This document shows, one piece after another, positions 7,767 through 17,049 of a DNA stretch of 64,000 nt. The notes beneath the pieces are model-generated. The model had not been told where the DNA came from. It searched no databases and saw only the letters and a list, made by a program, of their open reading frames with translations. Location: positions 4,126,501 to 4,190,500 of the forward strand of contig NZ_CP053348.1 of NCBI RefSeq assembly GCF_013394595.1, given 5' to 3'. Made by a program: the position numbers and the translations under genes. Source of the DNA: Winogradskyella forsetii. GTDB taxonomy: Bacteria > Bacteroidota > Bacteroidia > Flavobacteriales > Flavobacteriaceae. Numbering within the stretch: the stretch's first letter is position 1; each line of letters opens with the position of its first letter.

Positions 7767-10529
7767 ATGATACCTTTTATAAAAACCGTTCTTCTGGATC
7801 TTCAATCCAAAAAGTTAAATCTAGAAGATTTATATTTTATACTTCCCAGTAAACGTGCTGGTGTTTTTCTAAAACACCATCTTTCAACATTAATAAGGCA
7901 ACCGATTTTCACCCCTCAAATACTCAGTATTGAAGAATTTGTGGAAGACCTTTCCGGTTTACAAACATTACCGAATACAGATTTAATCTTTCGGCTTTAC
8001 GAAACCTATAAAAGCCTAACACCCGAAAATGAACAAGAATCTTTCGAATCATTTTCAAAATGGGCACAAATTTTATTACAGGATTTCAACGAAGTTGACA
8101 GATACCTCATTCCCCCAGAACATATTTTTGATTATTTAAGTGCCATTATAGAGCTTAATCATTGGTCTTTAGAAACTAACCCAACGCAACTCATAAAGAA
8201 CCATCTAAAATTCTGGAAACAACTTAAAAACTATTATGCGGCTTTTAGAAACAACCTGTTACAAACAAAGCAAGGCTATCAAGGTCTTATTTACAGAGAA
8301 GCGGTTGCAAACTTAGAGTCCTATATTGAAAAACCAAATGATAGAACCCATATTTTTTTAGGTTTCAATGCATTGAACACTGCTGAAACCAAAATTATAC
8401 AAGGCTTACTTAATAATAACTTGGCTCACATTTATTGGGATATTGATACCTCTTTTATTGATGATACTATTCACGATGCAGGATGGTTTACGAGGCAACA
8501 TAGAACCCAATGGTCTTATTTTAAAACTCATCCATTTAATTGGGTAACGTCGCATTATTCGGAAGAAAAAAAGATACACGCTATTGGTATCCCCAAACTA
8601 GTTGGACAAGCAAAATACATCGGTCAGATTCTAGAAGAATTGACTGAGAAAGACACCAACTTGTCAAAAATTGCTGTCGTTTTAGGAGAAGAACAGCTTT
8701 TACTTCCTGTTCTTAATTCAATCCCTAAAACTATTACTAAACTCAATGTGACTATGGGTTTAGCCTTGCAGTTTGTGCCTTTGGCCTCATTCTTTGAACA
8801 GTTGTTTGTCACCCATAAAAATAATCCAAGCCAGTTTTATTTCAAAGATGTCATAAGTTTGCTTTCCCATCCATCTATTTATCCATTATTTGAAACTGAT
8901 ACCAATAATGTTTCAAGCACTATTGTTGCCCATATTCAAAAGCATAACTTGGTTTATCTAACGGTTTCAGAGCTTAAACAAATAGCAAGTTCACATTCAG
9001 AAAGCATCGATTTACTTTTTAAATCTTGGGAAAATCAACCTGAAATCGCCTTGAAACAATGTTCTGAACTCATTTTTAAAATGAAAGCGAATTTTGATAA
9101 CGACAAACAAAATCATAGTCTAGAATTAGAATATCTCTACCGTTTCAATATTTTGTTCAATCAATTGACGGAATTAAATTCCAACTATGACTATCTCAAC
9201 TCAATTGCCGCTTTACAGACCATTTACAAAAAACTGCTGAGTTCAGAAACTTTAGATTTTAAAGGCGAACCGTTAGAAGGACTTCAAATTATGGGTATGC
9301 TGGAATCTCGTGTTTTGGATTTTGAGACCGTGATTATCAGCTCTGTCAATGAAGGCATTTTGCCGTCAGGAAAAACCAATAATTCCTTTATCCCCTTTGA
9401 TGTTAAGATTGAAAACAAGCTACCCACCTTTAAAGACAAGGATGCCGTTTATACGTATCACTTCTATAGGCTTCTTCAGCGTGCAAAAAATGTTTATATT
9501 TTATACAACACGGAAATAGATGCCCTAAAAGGAGGTGAAAAAAGTAGATTTATCACACAACTCAATATTGAAGGCATCCATAATATTAAACATAAAATTA
9601 TAACACCAGAAGTCCCGATTATTGAACAAAAATTAACTGAAATTATTAAATCACCTTCAGTTATTGAACACATAAAAGTCCTTTCAGAAAAAGGTTTTTC
9701 GCCTTCTTCTTTAACCAATTACATAAGAAATCCAATGGATTTTTATTATGAAAAAATATTGGGTATTAAAGAATTTGAAGAAGTCGAAGAAAACATTGCA
9801 GCCAATACTTTGGGCTCTGTTATTCATAATTCGCTTGAGGATTTTTACAAACCTTTGGAGGGCTCACTTTTAACTATTGAACACCTTAAAACCTTTAAAA
9901 TTCAGATCAAAAGCATGGTTACCAAACATTTTGAAAAGCTATATAACAAAAATGGCTTTTCAAGTGGAAAAAACCTCATCATTTTTGAAATTGCCCAACG
10001 TTACATTTCAAATTTTCTGAATCAAGAAATCGAGAGTCTCAAAAACGGAAATGAAATTAAAATTTTGTTGATAGAAGCCGATGAAACTATTGACATAAAA
10101 ATTGAAGGTTTAGATTTTCCTATTAAACTAAAAGGAAAAGTAGATAGAATTGATAGCTTTAACGGCGTCACTAGAGTGATTGACTATAAGTCTGGAAAAG
10201 TAGAGCAAAACAACGTGGAAATTTTTGATTGGGAAGCAATAACAACAGATTTTGATAAATACAGTAAATCGTTTCAAATTTTGTGCTATGCCTATATGAT
10301 GCGACAAAAAAAACTCATCCAATTGCCAATTGAGGCAGGAATCATTTCATTTAAAAATCTCAATGGAGGCTTTTTAAAATTCGGTAAAAAACCATCCTCC
10401 CATGCGAGAACAAAAGACCAATTAATAACTGATGAAACTTTAGATCATTTTGAAATTGAATTAAAAAAACTCATCTCGGAAATCTGCAACCCAAAGCTAA
10501 ATTTTATTGAAAAAGAACTGGAAAGATGA
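7767..10529 (+). CDS. AddB-like PD-(D/E)XK nuclease
   Basis: Probable second subunit of an AddAB-type end-processing complex. The N-terminal half has a helicase-like fold without a usable Walker A motif (the equivalent region reads LPSKRAGVF). The C-terminal nuclease has His687 (VIHNSLEDFY), Asp793 (VDRID) and Asp806-x-Lys808 (IDYKSG). In AddB of Bacillus the nuclease is bracketed by four iron-sulfur cysteines; here the segment that normally carries one reads YIRNPMDF with no cysteine, so the cluster seems to be absent. It overlaps the next gene by 4 bases (ATGA), indicating translational coupling. Confidence 0.82.
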   Translation: MIPFIKTVLLDLQSKKLNLEDLYFILPSKRAGVFLKHHLSTLIRQPIFTPQILSIEEFVEDLSGLQTLPNTDLIFRLYETYKSLTPENEQESFESFSKWAQILLQDFNEVDRYLIPPEHIFDYLSAIIELNHWSLETNPTQLIKNHLKFWKQLKNYYAAFRNNLLQTKQGYQGLIYREAVANLESYIEKPNDRTHIFLGFNALNTAETKIIQGLLNNNLAHIYWDIDTSFIDDTIHDAGWFTRQHRTQWSYFKTHPFNWVTSHYSEEKKIHAIGIPKLVGQAKYIGQILEELTEKDTNLSKIAVVLGEEQLLLPVLNSIPKTITKLNVTMGLALQFVPLASFFEQLFVTHKNNPSQFYFKDVISLLSHPSIYPLFETDTNNVSSTIVAHIQKHNLVYLTVSELKQIASSHSESIDLLFKSWENQPEIALKQCSELIFKMKANFDNDKQNHSLELEYLYRFNILFNQLTELNSNYDYLNSIAALQTIYKKLLSSETLDFKGEPLEGLQIMGMLESRVLDFETVIISSVNEGILPSGKTNNSFIPFDVKIENKLPTFKDKDAVYTYHFYRLLQRAKNVYILYNTEIDALKGGEKSRFITQLNIEGIHNIKHKIITPEVPIIEQKLTEIIKSPSVIEHIKVLSEKGFSPSSLTNYIRNPMDFYYEKILGIKEFEEVEENIAANTLGSVIHNSLEDFYKPLEGSLLTIEHLKTFKIQIKSMVTKHFEKLYNKNGFSSGKNLIIFEIAQRYISNFLNQEIESLKNGNEIKILLIEADETIDIKIEGLDFPIKLKGKVDRIDSFNGVTRVIDYKSGKVEQNNVEIFDWEAITTDFDKYSKSFQILCYAYMMRQKKLIQLPIEAGIISFKNLNGGFLKFGKKPSSHARTKDQLITDETLDHFEIELKKLISEICNPKLNFIEKELER

Positions 10530-11365
10530 ACATAGATAAAAATATAATTTTAGAACGAAAGGATAAAAAATCCATCTTAATTGATACATTTTATTCTGAA
10601 GAAAAAATAAATCAACCTATCGTCATATTTTGCCATGGCTATAAAGGTTTTAAGGATTGGGGAGCTTGGAACCTTATGGCAGAACATATCGCTGAAGCTG
10701 GATTTTGTTTTGTAAAGTTCAATTTTTCACACAATGGAGGCACAATGGACAACCCAATTGATTTTCCAGATTTGGAAGCTTTTGGACATAATAATTACAC
10801 CAAAGAACTCGGTGACTTGGAGGCGATTATCAATTGGTCCCAAAGTCATTTCAAAACGAATCCAAACGTCAACATCTCAGACATCAACCTAATTGGTCAT
10901 AGCCGTGGCGGTGGAATTACAATTATTAAAGCATCGGAAGACCAGAGGATCAAAAAGCTAATCACTTTGGCAAGTGTAAGCGATTTTGGTAGTCGTTCTT
11001 CTATTAGTGGTGATTTAAAAGATTGGAAAGAAAATGGCGTTAAGTATGTTTTAAATGGCAGAACAAAACAGCAAATGCCACATTACTATCAATTTTACGA
11101 AGATTTTAAAGCCAACGAAAATCGACTTCATATTGAATCTGCTGAAAAACACTTGAAAATTCCACATTTAATCATTCATGGTTCGAATGATACTTCCGTA
11201 AACATTAGTGAAGCAAAAGCTTTACAGAAATGGAATCCTAATAGCGAATTTAAGGTTATTGAAGATGCAGACCATGTGTTTAATACCAACCATCCCTGGA
11301 ATGAAAATAAGCTATCAGCTGCGCTAAACCAAATGCTTGATGCTGTTATAAGCTTTTTAAAATGA
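10526..11365 (+). CDS. alpha/beta hydrolase
   Basis: Serine hydrolase of the dienelactone hydrolase-like/alpha-beta family, probably cytoplasmic since no signal peptide is seen. The catalytic triad is visible: the nucleophile in IGHSRGGG, the acid in HGSNDTSV and His in EDADHVFN; HGYKGF near residue 36 provides the oxyanion-hole region. Its ATG overlaps the stop of the AddB-like gene. The substrate cannot be told from the sequence. Confidence 0.85.
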   Translation: MNIDKNIILERKDKKSILIDTFYSEEKINQPIVIFCHGYKGFKDWGAWNLMAEHIAEAGFCFVKFNFSHNGGTMDNPIDFPDLEAFGHNNYTKELGDLEAIINWSQSHFKTNPNVNISDINLIGHSRGGGITIIKASEDQRIKKLITLASVSDFGSRSSISGDLKDWKENGVKYVLNGRTKQQMPHYYQFYEDFKANENRLHIESAEKHLKIPHLIIHGSNDTSVNISEAKALQKWNPNSEFKVIEDADHVFNTNHPWNENKLSAALNQMLDAVISFLK

Positions 11366-11380
11366 AATTAACTAACTGTT

Positions 11381-13744
11381 TTAAGCCACATTTAAATTAT
11401 GCGTATTGATACAGTTACTAATTTTTTCAAATAGCAAATCTTTTTTTACGGGTTTGGTCATGTAATCATTCATTCCCAAGGCTAAGGTACGCTTTTTAGT
11501 TGCTTCGGTTGCGTCTGCGGTCACGGCAATTATAGGAATAGAAGTAATTAACTTCCCTAAATCACCACTTCTAATTATCGCAGTAGCTTCATAGCCATCC
11601 ATAATAGGCATTTGCAAATCCATAAGGATTAAATTGTAAACGTCATTTTTAAGTGCCGTAATAGCTTCTTTTCCGTTTTCAGCTACAGTAAAGCTTGCAT
11701 CAGGAAAACTACTCAACAATTTTTTCATGACCATTTGATTGAGCTTATTATCCTCAACAATAAGAATATTTAATTTCGTATCTATAGTTTTAAGGACTTT
11801 AGATGTATCTTCTTCAACTGATTCACTTGCTATACGTACTAGAGGAATTTCGATAAATACATCAGTTCCTTCGCCTGCAACGCTTTCTACTTGTAGTGTT
11901 CCATTAAACAAGCTGATTAAATGCTTTGAAATGGTAAGCCCAAGACCAATGCCTCCAAATTGACGTTTATTGTTTAAGCGCATTTGGTTAAAACTGTCAA
12001 AAATGTGATTTTTACTTTCTTCATCCATTCCAACTCCTGTGTCAGAAATTTGAAAATAAAATCGAGTAATGCTGTTAGGCTTCGTTAAACATTTTAATTT
12101 CAAGAATATATGACCTTCGTTTGTAAATTTTACAGCATTCGCCAAAACATTATTTATAATTTGGGCAAAACGATCCGCATCACCACAAACTTTTAGCGGA
12201 ATTTCAGAATCCATTTCAAAACTATAATTCAATTCTTTTTTCTGTGCTTCAAACTTCCAGTTATTACTAATGTCCTTTAAAATTGAAACAGGATTGAACT
12301 CTTCCTCCTTGAGATGAAGTTCATTTTTCTCAATGCGTTCAAAGTCTAAAACATCATTTACATTACTCAGTAAACTCATAGAAGCATTTTTAATAATTTG
12401 ATACTTCTCTATGTTTTCTTTATCGTTATTGGTATCAGAAAGTGCGGATTCTGCCATTCCCATTATAGCATTAATTGGCGTGCGCAATTCGTGACTAATA
12501 TTAGACATAAAATACGTTTTAAGCTCACTAATTTCCTCTGACTTTTTCAGAGCTAATGCTTGGGATTTTTCGTTGTCTTGTCTTAATTTTTTAATAAGAT
12601 TGGTCATGGATAGTGATAACAGAACTACTTCTATGCCAGAACCAAACTTAGAACTGTTTAAGGTATAGAAATTACTTTGTAACAGTCCTAAATTGTTCAT
12701 TACAAAACCAAGTAATCCAATAACGAGAAACAATATGCCCAAGCTGAAATATATATCTACAGAAATACGTTTGTACCACATTGTAAACACAGTAGCCAAA
12801 ATGAGCATCAAACTGAACAAACCATTGATGTTACTAATTGGATACGCCAATTCAAAGGTCTTTGGACTTATAAAAAGCATCAAAAACACTATAGCTAAAC
12901 TAGCATAAATGGCATTGTATGCCTTTTTAAAATTTGGTAAGTTGAATTTTACGTTTAAAAAATGTTCACAATATTTAAGCAAAAAGAAATTTGAGGAGAT
13001 AGCGGTTATAAGCACCATTCGGCTATTAAAAAAGCCACCGTTTGGAAATAAATATTGATAGATGAAACCATCTAAAGCCGCTTGCATTAAGGCAATAGAA
13101 AACACGTAAATACCATAGTATAAAAAGGTTCTATTTTTTAAACTGCTATAGAAAAAGAGGTATATAAAACCTGCTAATAATAAAACACCATAAAAAAGAC
13201 CTAGAAATAACTGTTGTTTATAGTTATCTATAAAAAATGAGGATTCATCATATAACGTAAGTGGGAGATTTATGGCTTCACCATCACTCGTCATTTTCAT
13301 GTAAAACAACTGCTCTGCTTGTGCCGGTAAATCTATTTTAAAAATAATTTCACGATGTTCTACATCACGCTCGCTAAAGGCATTTTGGTCGCCATTTTTA
13401 AATGTTCTGATTTCTGGTTTAATTTCATACAAATTAATCACATCGGTAATTGGCCGTCCTGTTTTTAGATAGTAAGACGTCTCAGAATCTGAAGTATTTT
13501 TCAATCGGAATCTTATCCAATAATTATCAGAGGTAAAACCAAAATCATGGTTTGCAGATTCCAATTTTTTATAGGATAGTTCTTTATTATTTAGAACCTC
13601 TTCAATGGTATAGTCCGTTTTATCTACATGGACATATTCAGAATATTCAAATAGTTGACCAGTGGAACTTTCAGGATCGAAAGCTGATTTTTGAGCATAC
13701 AATGTTGATGCTAACAAGCAGGTTAATAGTAAGATTCGTTTCAT
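11381..13744 (-). CDS. hybrid sensor histidine kinase/response regulator with 7TMR-DISM sensor
   Basis: Membrane sensor kinase. Order of parts: signal peptide (1-17), 7TMR-DISM extracellular sensor (about 30-170), seven hydrophobic helices (about 175-385), a short coiled coil, HisKA with phospho-acceptor His418 in SNISHELRTP, HATPase_c with N, G1 and G2 boxes (NVLANAVKFT, DTGVGM, GGIGLGL), and a C-terminal receiver whose phospho-Asp is Asp709 (LILMDLQMP) with the conserved TKPV lysine near the end. No DNA-binding output domain is fused and no separate regulator is adjacent, so the output partner is unknown. Confidence 0.93.
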   Translation of the reverse strand: MKRILLLTCLLASTLYAQKSAFDPESSTGQLFEYSEYVHVDKTDYTIEEVLNNKELSYKKLESANHDFGFTSDNYWIRFRLKNTSDSETSYYLKTGRPITDVINLYEIKPEIRTFKNGDQNAFSERDVEHREIIFKIDLPAQAEQLFYMKMTSDGEAINLPLTLYDESSFFIDNYKQQLFLGLFYGVLLLAGFIYLFFYSSLKNRTFLYYGIYVFSIALMQAALDGFIYQYLFPNGGFFNSRMVLITAISSNFFLLKYCEHFLNVKFNLPNFKKAYNAIYASLAIVFLMLFISPKTFELAYPISNINGLFSLMLILATVFTMWYKRISVDIYFSLGILFLVIGLLGFVMNNLGLLQSNFYTLNSSKFGSGIEVVLLSLSMTNLIKKLRQDNEKSQALALKKSEEISELKTYFMSNISHELRTPINAIMGMAESALSDTNNDKENIEKYQIIKNASMSLLSNVNDVLDFERIEKNELHLKEEEFNPVSILKDISNNWKFEAQKKELNYSFEMDSEIPLKVCGDADRFAQIINNVLANAVKFTNEGHIFLKLKCLTKPNSITRFYFQISDTGVGMDEESKNHIFDSFNQMRLNNKRQFGGIGLGLTISKHLISLFNGTLQVESVAGEGTDVFIEIPLVRIASESVEEDTSKVLKTIDTKLNILIVEDNKLNQMVMKKLLSSFPDASFTVAENGKEAITALKNDVYNLILMDLQMPIMDGYEATAIIRSGDLGKLITSIPIIAVTADATEATKKRTLALGMNDYMTKPVKKDLLFEKISNCINTHNLNVA

Positions 13745-13805
13745 GTTTGGGGCATTAAACTGGTGCTAACATACGAAAAAAATATTAAGTCAGTTTTATT
13801 TTAAT

Positions 13806-13830
13806 AAAAAAAGCGTGCCGAAACACGCTT
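13806..13830 (-). terminator. terminator after tRNA-Ala
   Basis: AAGCGTG (13811-13817) pairs with CACGCTT (13824-13830). On the minus strand the hairpin is followed by a T run, directly downstream of the tRNA. Confidence 0.85.
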
Positions 13831-13834
13831 TCTG

Positions 13835-13908
13835 TGGAGAAGATCGGGCTCGAACCGACGACCTCTTGACTGCCAGTCAAGCGCTCTAGCCAACTGAGCT
13901 ACATCCCC
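13835..13908 (-). tRNA. tRNA-Ala (anticodon GGC)
   Basis: Full cloverleaf on the minus strand. The anticodon loop CTGGCAG gives GGC, and the acceptor stem has the alanine identity pair G3-U70. Pair 6-67 is a U-U mismatch. T8, the D-loop GG and the TTCGAGC T loop are present; CCA is not encoded. The first ten bases are also the end of the GIY-YIG gene: its stop codon TAG is tRNA bases 8-10. Confidence 0.95.
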
Positions 13909-14141
13909 AAATTATTTTTCCTCCATCGTCGACCTGCTGCAGATTTTAAATATTTTTCACGATTTCGAGCTTCTATTCTTGTTTTATGCTCTTCTTGATA
14001 AATATACTTCCATGGTCTATATGGTTTTGTTGACTTTACATGACCTGCATTATGTGCTTTCAACCGAATTACAGTATCTGATGACATGCCTATATAGTAT
14101 TTATCAAATTTAATACTATATATGATATAAACCGTAAACAT
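13899..14141 (-). CDS. small GIY-YIG nuclease inserted at tRNA-Ala
   Basis: An 80-residue single-domain GIY-YIG protein. The motif reads VYIIYSIKFDKYYIG, followed by the catalytic arginine region (IRLKAHN) and the conserved glutamate (TRIEARNREKYLKS). I start it at ATG 14141; the frame continues upstream to a TTG at 14168 that lies in duplicated tRNA sequence and is unlikely to be used. The last codons LGM-stop are read from the first ten bases of tRNA-Ala. The gene is bracketed by a duplication of the tRNA 5' end, which suggests past insertion at the tRNA. The family includes UvrC-like and homing-type nucleases; the function of such small flavobacterial members is not known to me. Confidence 0.85.
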   Translation of the reverse strand: MFTVYIIYSIKFDKYYIGMSSDTVIRLKAHNAGHVKSTKPYRPWKYIYQEEHKTRIEARNREKYLKSAAGRRWRKNNLGM

Positions 14142-14160
14142 TATTGCGTAAAATATCAAG

Positions 14161-14215
14161 CTAGCCAACTGAGCCTGCCCGAATGAATTCGTTCAGGCGG
14201 GCTACATCCCCAAAT
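14161..14215 (-). repeat. partial duplication of the tRNA-Ala 5' end, interrupted by a palindrome
   Basis: Plus-strand bases 14161-14173 and 14202-14215 repeat 13886-13898 and 13899-13912 exactly: 27 bases covering the 5' acceptor strand, D stem and D loop of tRNA-Ala and its 5' flank. Between the two parts lies a 28-base near-palindrome (14174-14201) centred on GAATTC, with arms of the form CCTGCCCGAA and TTCAGGCGGG. The GIY-YIG gene lies exactly between this copy and the intact tRNA. Confidence 0.9.
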
Positions 14216-14234
14216 ATTATTTTGTAAATATAAC

Positions 14235-15032
14235 TTATTTCAACCCACTTAAAACTAAAACAGGCATTTTAGTACTATGAAAATCCTTCTTTAAAATGGT
14301 GTTTTTCTCCCAAAGCTTAGTAAAAAATCCTCTTTTTCGTCTTACTACACATAATAAATCCGGATTATTTTCCTTGTAATGCTCTAAAAAAGCCATAAAT
14401 GTTGTAGGACTTTCAGCCTTTGTGGTTGTAGTAATGATAGATTTTAATTCATCATTGACATCAAAATCATGTTTTTTATGATGTGGTGTTTTTACCAAAA
14501 GAAGCGAAACGTCTGCTTCGAATTGTGTTTTAATCGCTTTTAATGGATACAAGACATTTTCTTTTTTAATCGTAGCGGATTTTAGGGCTAACAAAAGTTT
14601 TGAAAATGGTTTAAACGTATAACCTTCAGGAACAATTAAAGCCGGAATCTGTGTTTGCTTTATAATTTTACCAGATGTTTTTCCTAAATAAACTTCCTCT
14701 TTTATGGAGTTGGTGCGTGGTTCTAAAACAATTAAGTCAACTTCCAATGCTTTACACACCTTTTCTAATGTGTCTATTAATTTCCCTTTAAACGTTTTAG
14801 CAATTACCTCCACCCCTTTTTTATCAATGGACGCCATATGCGTTTCTAAAAAGGATTTTGACTCAGCTTCTAATATATGATCTATCTTAATCATTGTACC
14901 AGCTTTGGTATAAACATTATATATTTGAACAACATATATTTTTGCACCAAACGCTTTTGCAAAATCAACAGCATATTGTAGATGTGATTGTGCGTTTTTA
15001 GAGGACCCAACAGGAACTAATATCGTTTTCAT
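14235..15032 (-). CDS. universal stress protein, tandem UspA domains
   Basis: Cytoplasmic stress protein of 265 aa. The N-terminal domain begins MKTILVPVGSSKNAQ; its nucleotide-loop-like end reads GKTSGKIIKQTQIPALIVPEG. The second domain (about 150-265) is more diverged. The start at 15032 is chosen because it opens the Usp domain and lies 29 bases below a perfect -7 element; the upstream in-frame extension would overlap the divergent gene. No other stress gene is in the same operon. Confidence 0.88.
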   Translation of the reverse strand: MKTILVPVGSSKNAQSHLQYAVDFAKAFGAKIYVVQIYNVYTKAGTMIKIDHILEAESKSFLETHMASIDKKGVEVIAKTFKGKLIDTLEKVCKALEVDLIVLEPRTNSIKEEVYLGKTSGKIIKQTQIPALIVPEGYTFKPFSKLLLALKSATIKKENVLYPLKAIKTQFEADVSLLLVKTPHHKKHDFDVNDELKSIITTTTKAESPTTFMAFLEHYKENNPDLLCVVRRKRGFFTKLWEKNTILKKDFHSTKMPVLVLSGLK

Positions 15033-15060
15033 AATTAGAAAATTGAAGTTTATATTGGCA

Positions 15061-15068
15061 CAAAAGTA
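15061..15068 (-). promoter_or_regulatory. -7 promoter element for the Usp gene
   Basis: The minus strand reads TACTTTTG, a perfect TAnnTTTG, in the 46-base divergent gap between the Usp and GNAT genes. Confidence 0.55.
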
Positions 15069-15078
15069 AACATTATAA

Positions 15079-15579
15079 ATGATTCGTAAGGCAGAAGAAA
15101 AAGATATTGATTGTATTATAAGCATCACAAAAGCCTGTGCTAAACATATGATTTCCAAAGGTATTTATCAATGGAATGCAAATTATCCGAATGCAAAAGC
15201 CTTTGAAAATGATCTAAAACGAAATGAGCTTTATGTTTTGGAAATCAACCATCAGGTTTCTGGATGCCTTGTGATTTCTACTTTAATGGATAAAGAATAT
15301 GTTCCTATTAAATGGTTAACCTCAAATAAAAACAATATTTACATTCATCGTTTTGCTATACATCCAAAGCATCAAGGATTGGGCTTTGCACAGCAACTTA
15401 TGGCCTTCGCAGAGCAGTTTGCTATTGATAACAATTATAGCTCCATTCGATTAGATACCTTTTCGCAGAACAAAAGAAACCAAAAGTTTTACGAACTTCG
15501 CGGTTATAAACAATTAGGCGATATTTATTTTCCAAAACAAAGTGAGTTTCCCTTTCATTGTTATGAACTAGTATTGTGA
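15079..15579 (+). CDS. GNAT-family N-acetyltransferase
   Basis: Predicted acetyl-CoA-dependent acetyltransferase (166 aa). The acetyl-CoA binding motif A appears as IHRFAIHPKHQGLGFAQQLM, followed by the C-terminal beta-strand region RNQKFYELRGYKQLG. The acceptor cannot be inferred. Its stop overlaps the GTG start of the MATE gene by four bases (GTGA), so the two are translationally coupled. Confidence 0.9.
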   Translation: MIRKAEEKDIDCIISITKACAKHMISKGIYQWNANYPNAKAFENDLKRNELYVLEINHQVSGCLVISTLMDKEYVPIKWLTSNKNNIYIHRFAIHPKHQGLGFAQQLMAFAEQFAIDNNYSSIRLDTFSQNKRNQKFYELRGYKQLGDIYFPKQSEFPFHCYELVL

Positions 15580-16910
15580 GCACAGCTATAACCTTAAAAC
15601 AAATCAATAAGCTCGCCATTCCAGCATTAATTTCTGGTGTGTCCGAACCTATTTTATCTTTAACCGATGCCGCTATAATCGGAAATATGGAACAGAATGC
15701 CACTGTTTCATTAGCAGCTGTTGGTATTGTTACCACATTTTTATCCATGCTAATATGGGTATTAGGACAAACCCGAAGTGCCATTTCTTCAATTATTTCT
15801 CAGTATTTAGGTGCTGGAAATGTTGAAGCTGTCAAAAACCTACCTGCTCAAGCTATTTTTGTTATTACCGGTTTGAGCCTCATAATCATCGCAGTTACTT
15901 TTCCTTTGGCTTCACAGATTTTTAAACTTTACAATGCTTCTGGAAGTATCTTGGATTTTAGTGTGGATTATTATCGCATTCGTGTTTTTGGCTTTCCGTT
16001 TACCTTATTTACCATTGCTGTATTTGGCACGTTTAGAGGACTTCAAAACACCTACTATCCTATGTTGATTGCGATTTCAGGTGCGGTTTCCAATATTGCC
16101 TTGGATGTCATTCTTGTTTATGGTGTTGAAGATGTTATTCCTGCCATGCACATAAAGGGAGCTGCTTATGCAAGTGTCATTGCCCAGCTCATTATGGCAT
16201 TTCTCTCGGCTTTTTATTTGCTTAAAAAAACAGATATTCCTTTATGGGTAACCTTGCCTTTCAATACAGAAATGAAGCGGTTTACTTTAATGATTCTTAA
16301 TTTATTCATTAGAACCATAGCCTTAAATATTGCTTTGTATTTTGGAACGAGCTTTGCCACAAAATATGGCGAAAGTTATATCGCAGCCTATACCATCGCC
16401 ATTAACCTCTGGTTTTTAGGGGCTTTTCTTATCGATGGTTATGCAAGTGCTGGCAACATTTTATCGGGAAAATTATTTGGAGCAAAAGCGTACAAAAGCC
16501 TCATTGAATTGAGCAATAAATTGATTAAATATGGTATTCTAATGGGACTTTTTATGGGGTTAATAGGTGCTGTTTTTTATTACCCACTAGGAAACATATT
16601 CAGTAATGACGAAAAAGTACTCTCTAAATTCTACGACATATTTTGGATTATTCTGGCCATGCAGCCTCTATGTGCCTTAGCCTTTATTTTTGATGGTGTT
16701 TTTAAAGGGCTTGGTAAAATGAAATACCTTAGGAACGTACTTCTATTTTCTACACTTTTGGTTTTTGTTCCCGTTATTTATTGGACAGATAGTTTAGACT
16801 ATAAACTTTATGGTATTTTTATAGCTTTTACGCTTTGGATGGTGGCGCGTGGATTGCCATTAATCATAAAATTCCGTAAAACATTTAAAACCCTTGCTCA
16901 AAAATCTTAA
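15576..16910 (+). CDS. MATE-family efflux transporter
   Basis: Inner-membrane multidrug or toxin efflux protein driven by Na+ or H+ (444 aa). About twelve hydrophobic segments are visible, in two MatE halves. The N-terminal signature is IPALISGVSEPILSLTDAA. The GTG start overlaps the GNAT stop. The early GVSEPILSLTDAAIIG segment resembles DinF-type MATE proteins of Bacteroidota. Confidence 0.9.
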   Translation: MSTAITLKQINKLAIPALISGVSEPILSLTDAAIIGNMEQNATVSLAAVGIVTTFLSMLIWVLGQTRSAISSIISQYLGAGNVEAVKNLPAQAIFVITGLSLIIIAVTFPLASQIFKLYNASGSILDFSVDYYRIRVFGFPFTLFTIAVFGTFRGLQNTYYPMLIAISGAVSNIALDVILVYGVEDVIPAMHIKGAAYASVIAQLIMAFLSAFYLLKKTDIPLWVTLPFNTEMKRFTLMILNLFIRTIALNIALYFGTSFATKYGESYIAAYTIAINLWFLGAFLIDGYASAGNILSGKLFGAKAYKSLIELSNKLIKYGILMGLFMGLIGAVFYYPLGNIFSNDEKVLSKFYDIFWIILAMQPLCALAFIFDGVFKGLGKMKYLRNVLLFSTLLVFVPVIYWTDSLDYKLYGIFIAFTLWMVARGLPLIIKFRKTFKTLAQKS

Positions 16911-16943
16911 ATTTGATCGATAAATAGATTTAAAAAATACTTT

Positions 16944-17042
16944 ATGGATATTCTTGGTTTTTTAGGCGGAAACGGCTTATTCCTAATTTTAGGAATTGTT
17001 CTTATTGTGGTCTATTTTTATAACCGAAATAAAAGACGCTAA
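16944..17042 (+). CDS. small single-pass membrane protein (32 aa)
   Basis: The ORF starts with ATG 33 bases after the MATE stop and encodes one hydrophobic helix (FLILGIVLIVVYFY) followed by a basic tail NRNKRR. The composition is that of a genuine membrane miniprotein with a positive-inside C terminus rather than a random ORF. I do not recognise a family; it may be cotranscribed with the MATE gene. Confidence 0.5.
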   Translation: MDILGFLGGNGLFLILGIVLIVVYFYNRNKRR

Positions 17043-17049
17043 AAACTAT

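Noticed and set aside
13835..13908. Reading the plus-strand GCC as a tRNA-Gly anticodon
   Set aside because: The tRNA lies on the minus strand; there the loop is CTGGCAG (GGC) and the G3-U70 pair confirms alanine.
15033..15158. 42-residue N-terminal extension of the universal stress protein
   Set aside because: It overlaps the divergent GNAT gene and its promoter; the Usp domain starts at ATG 15032.
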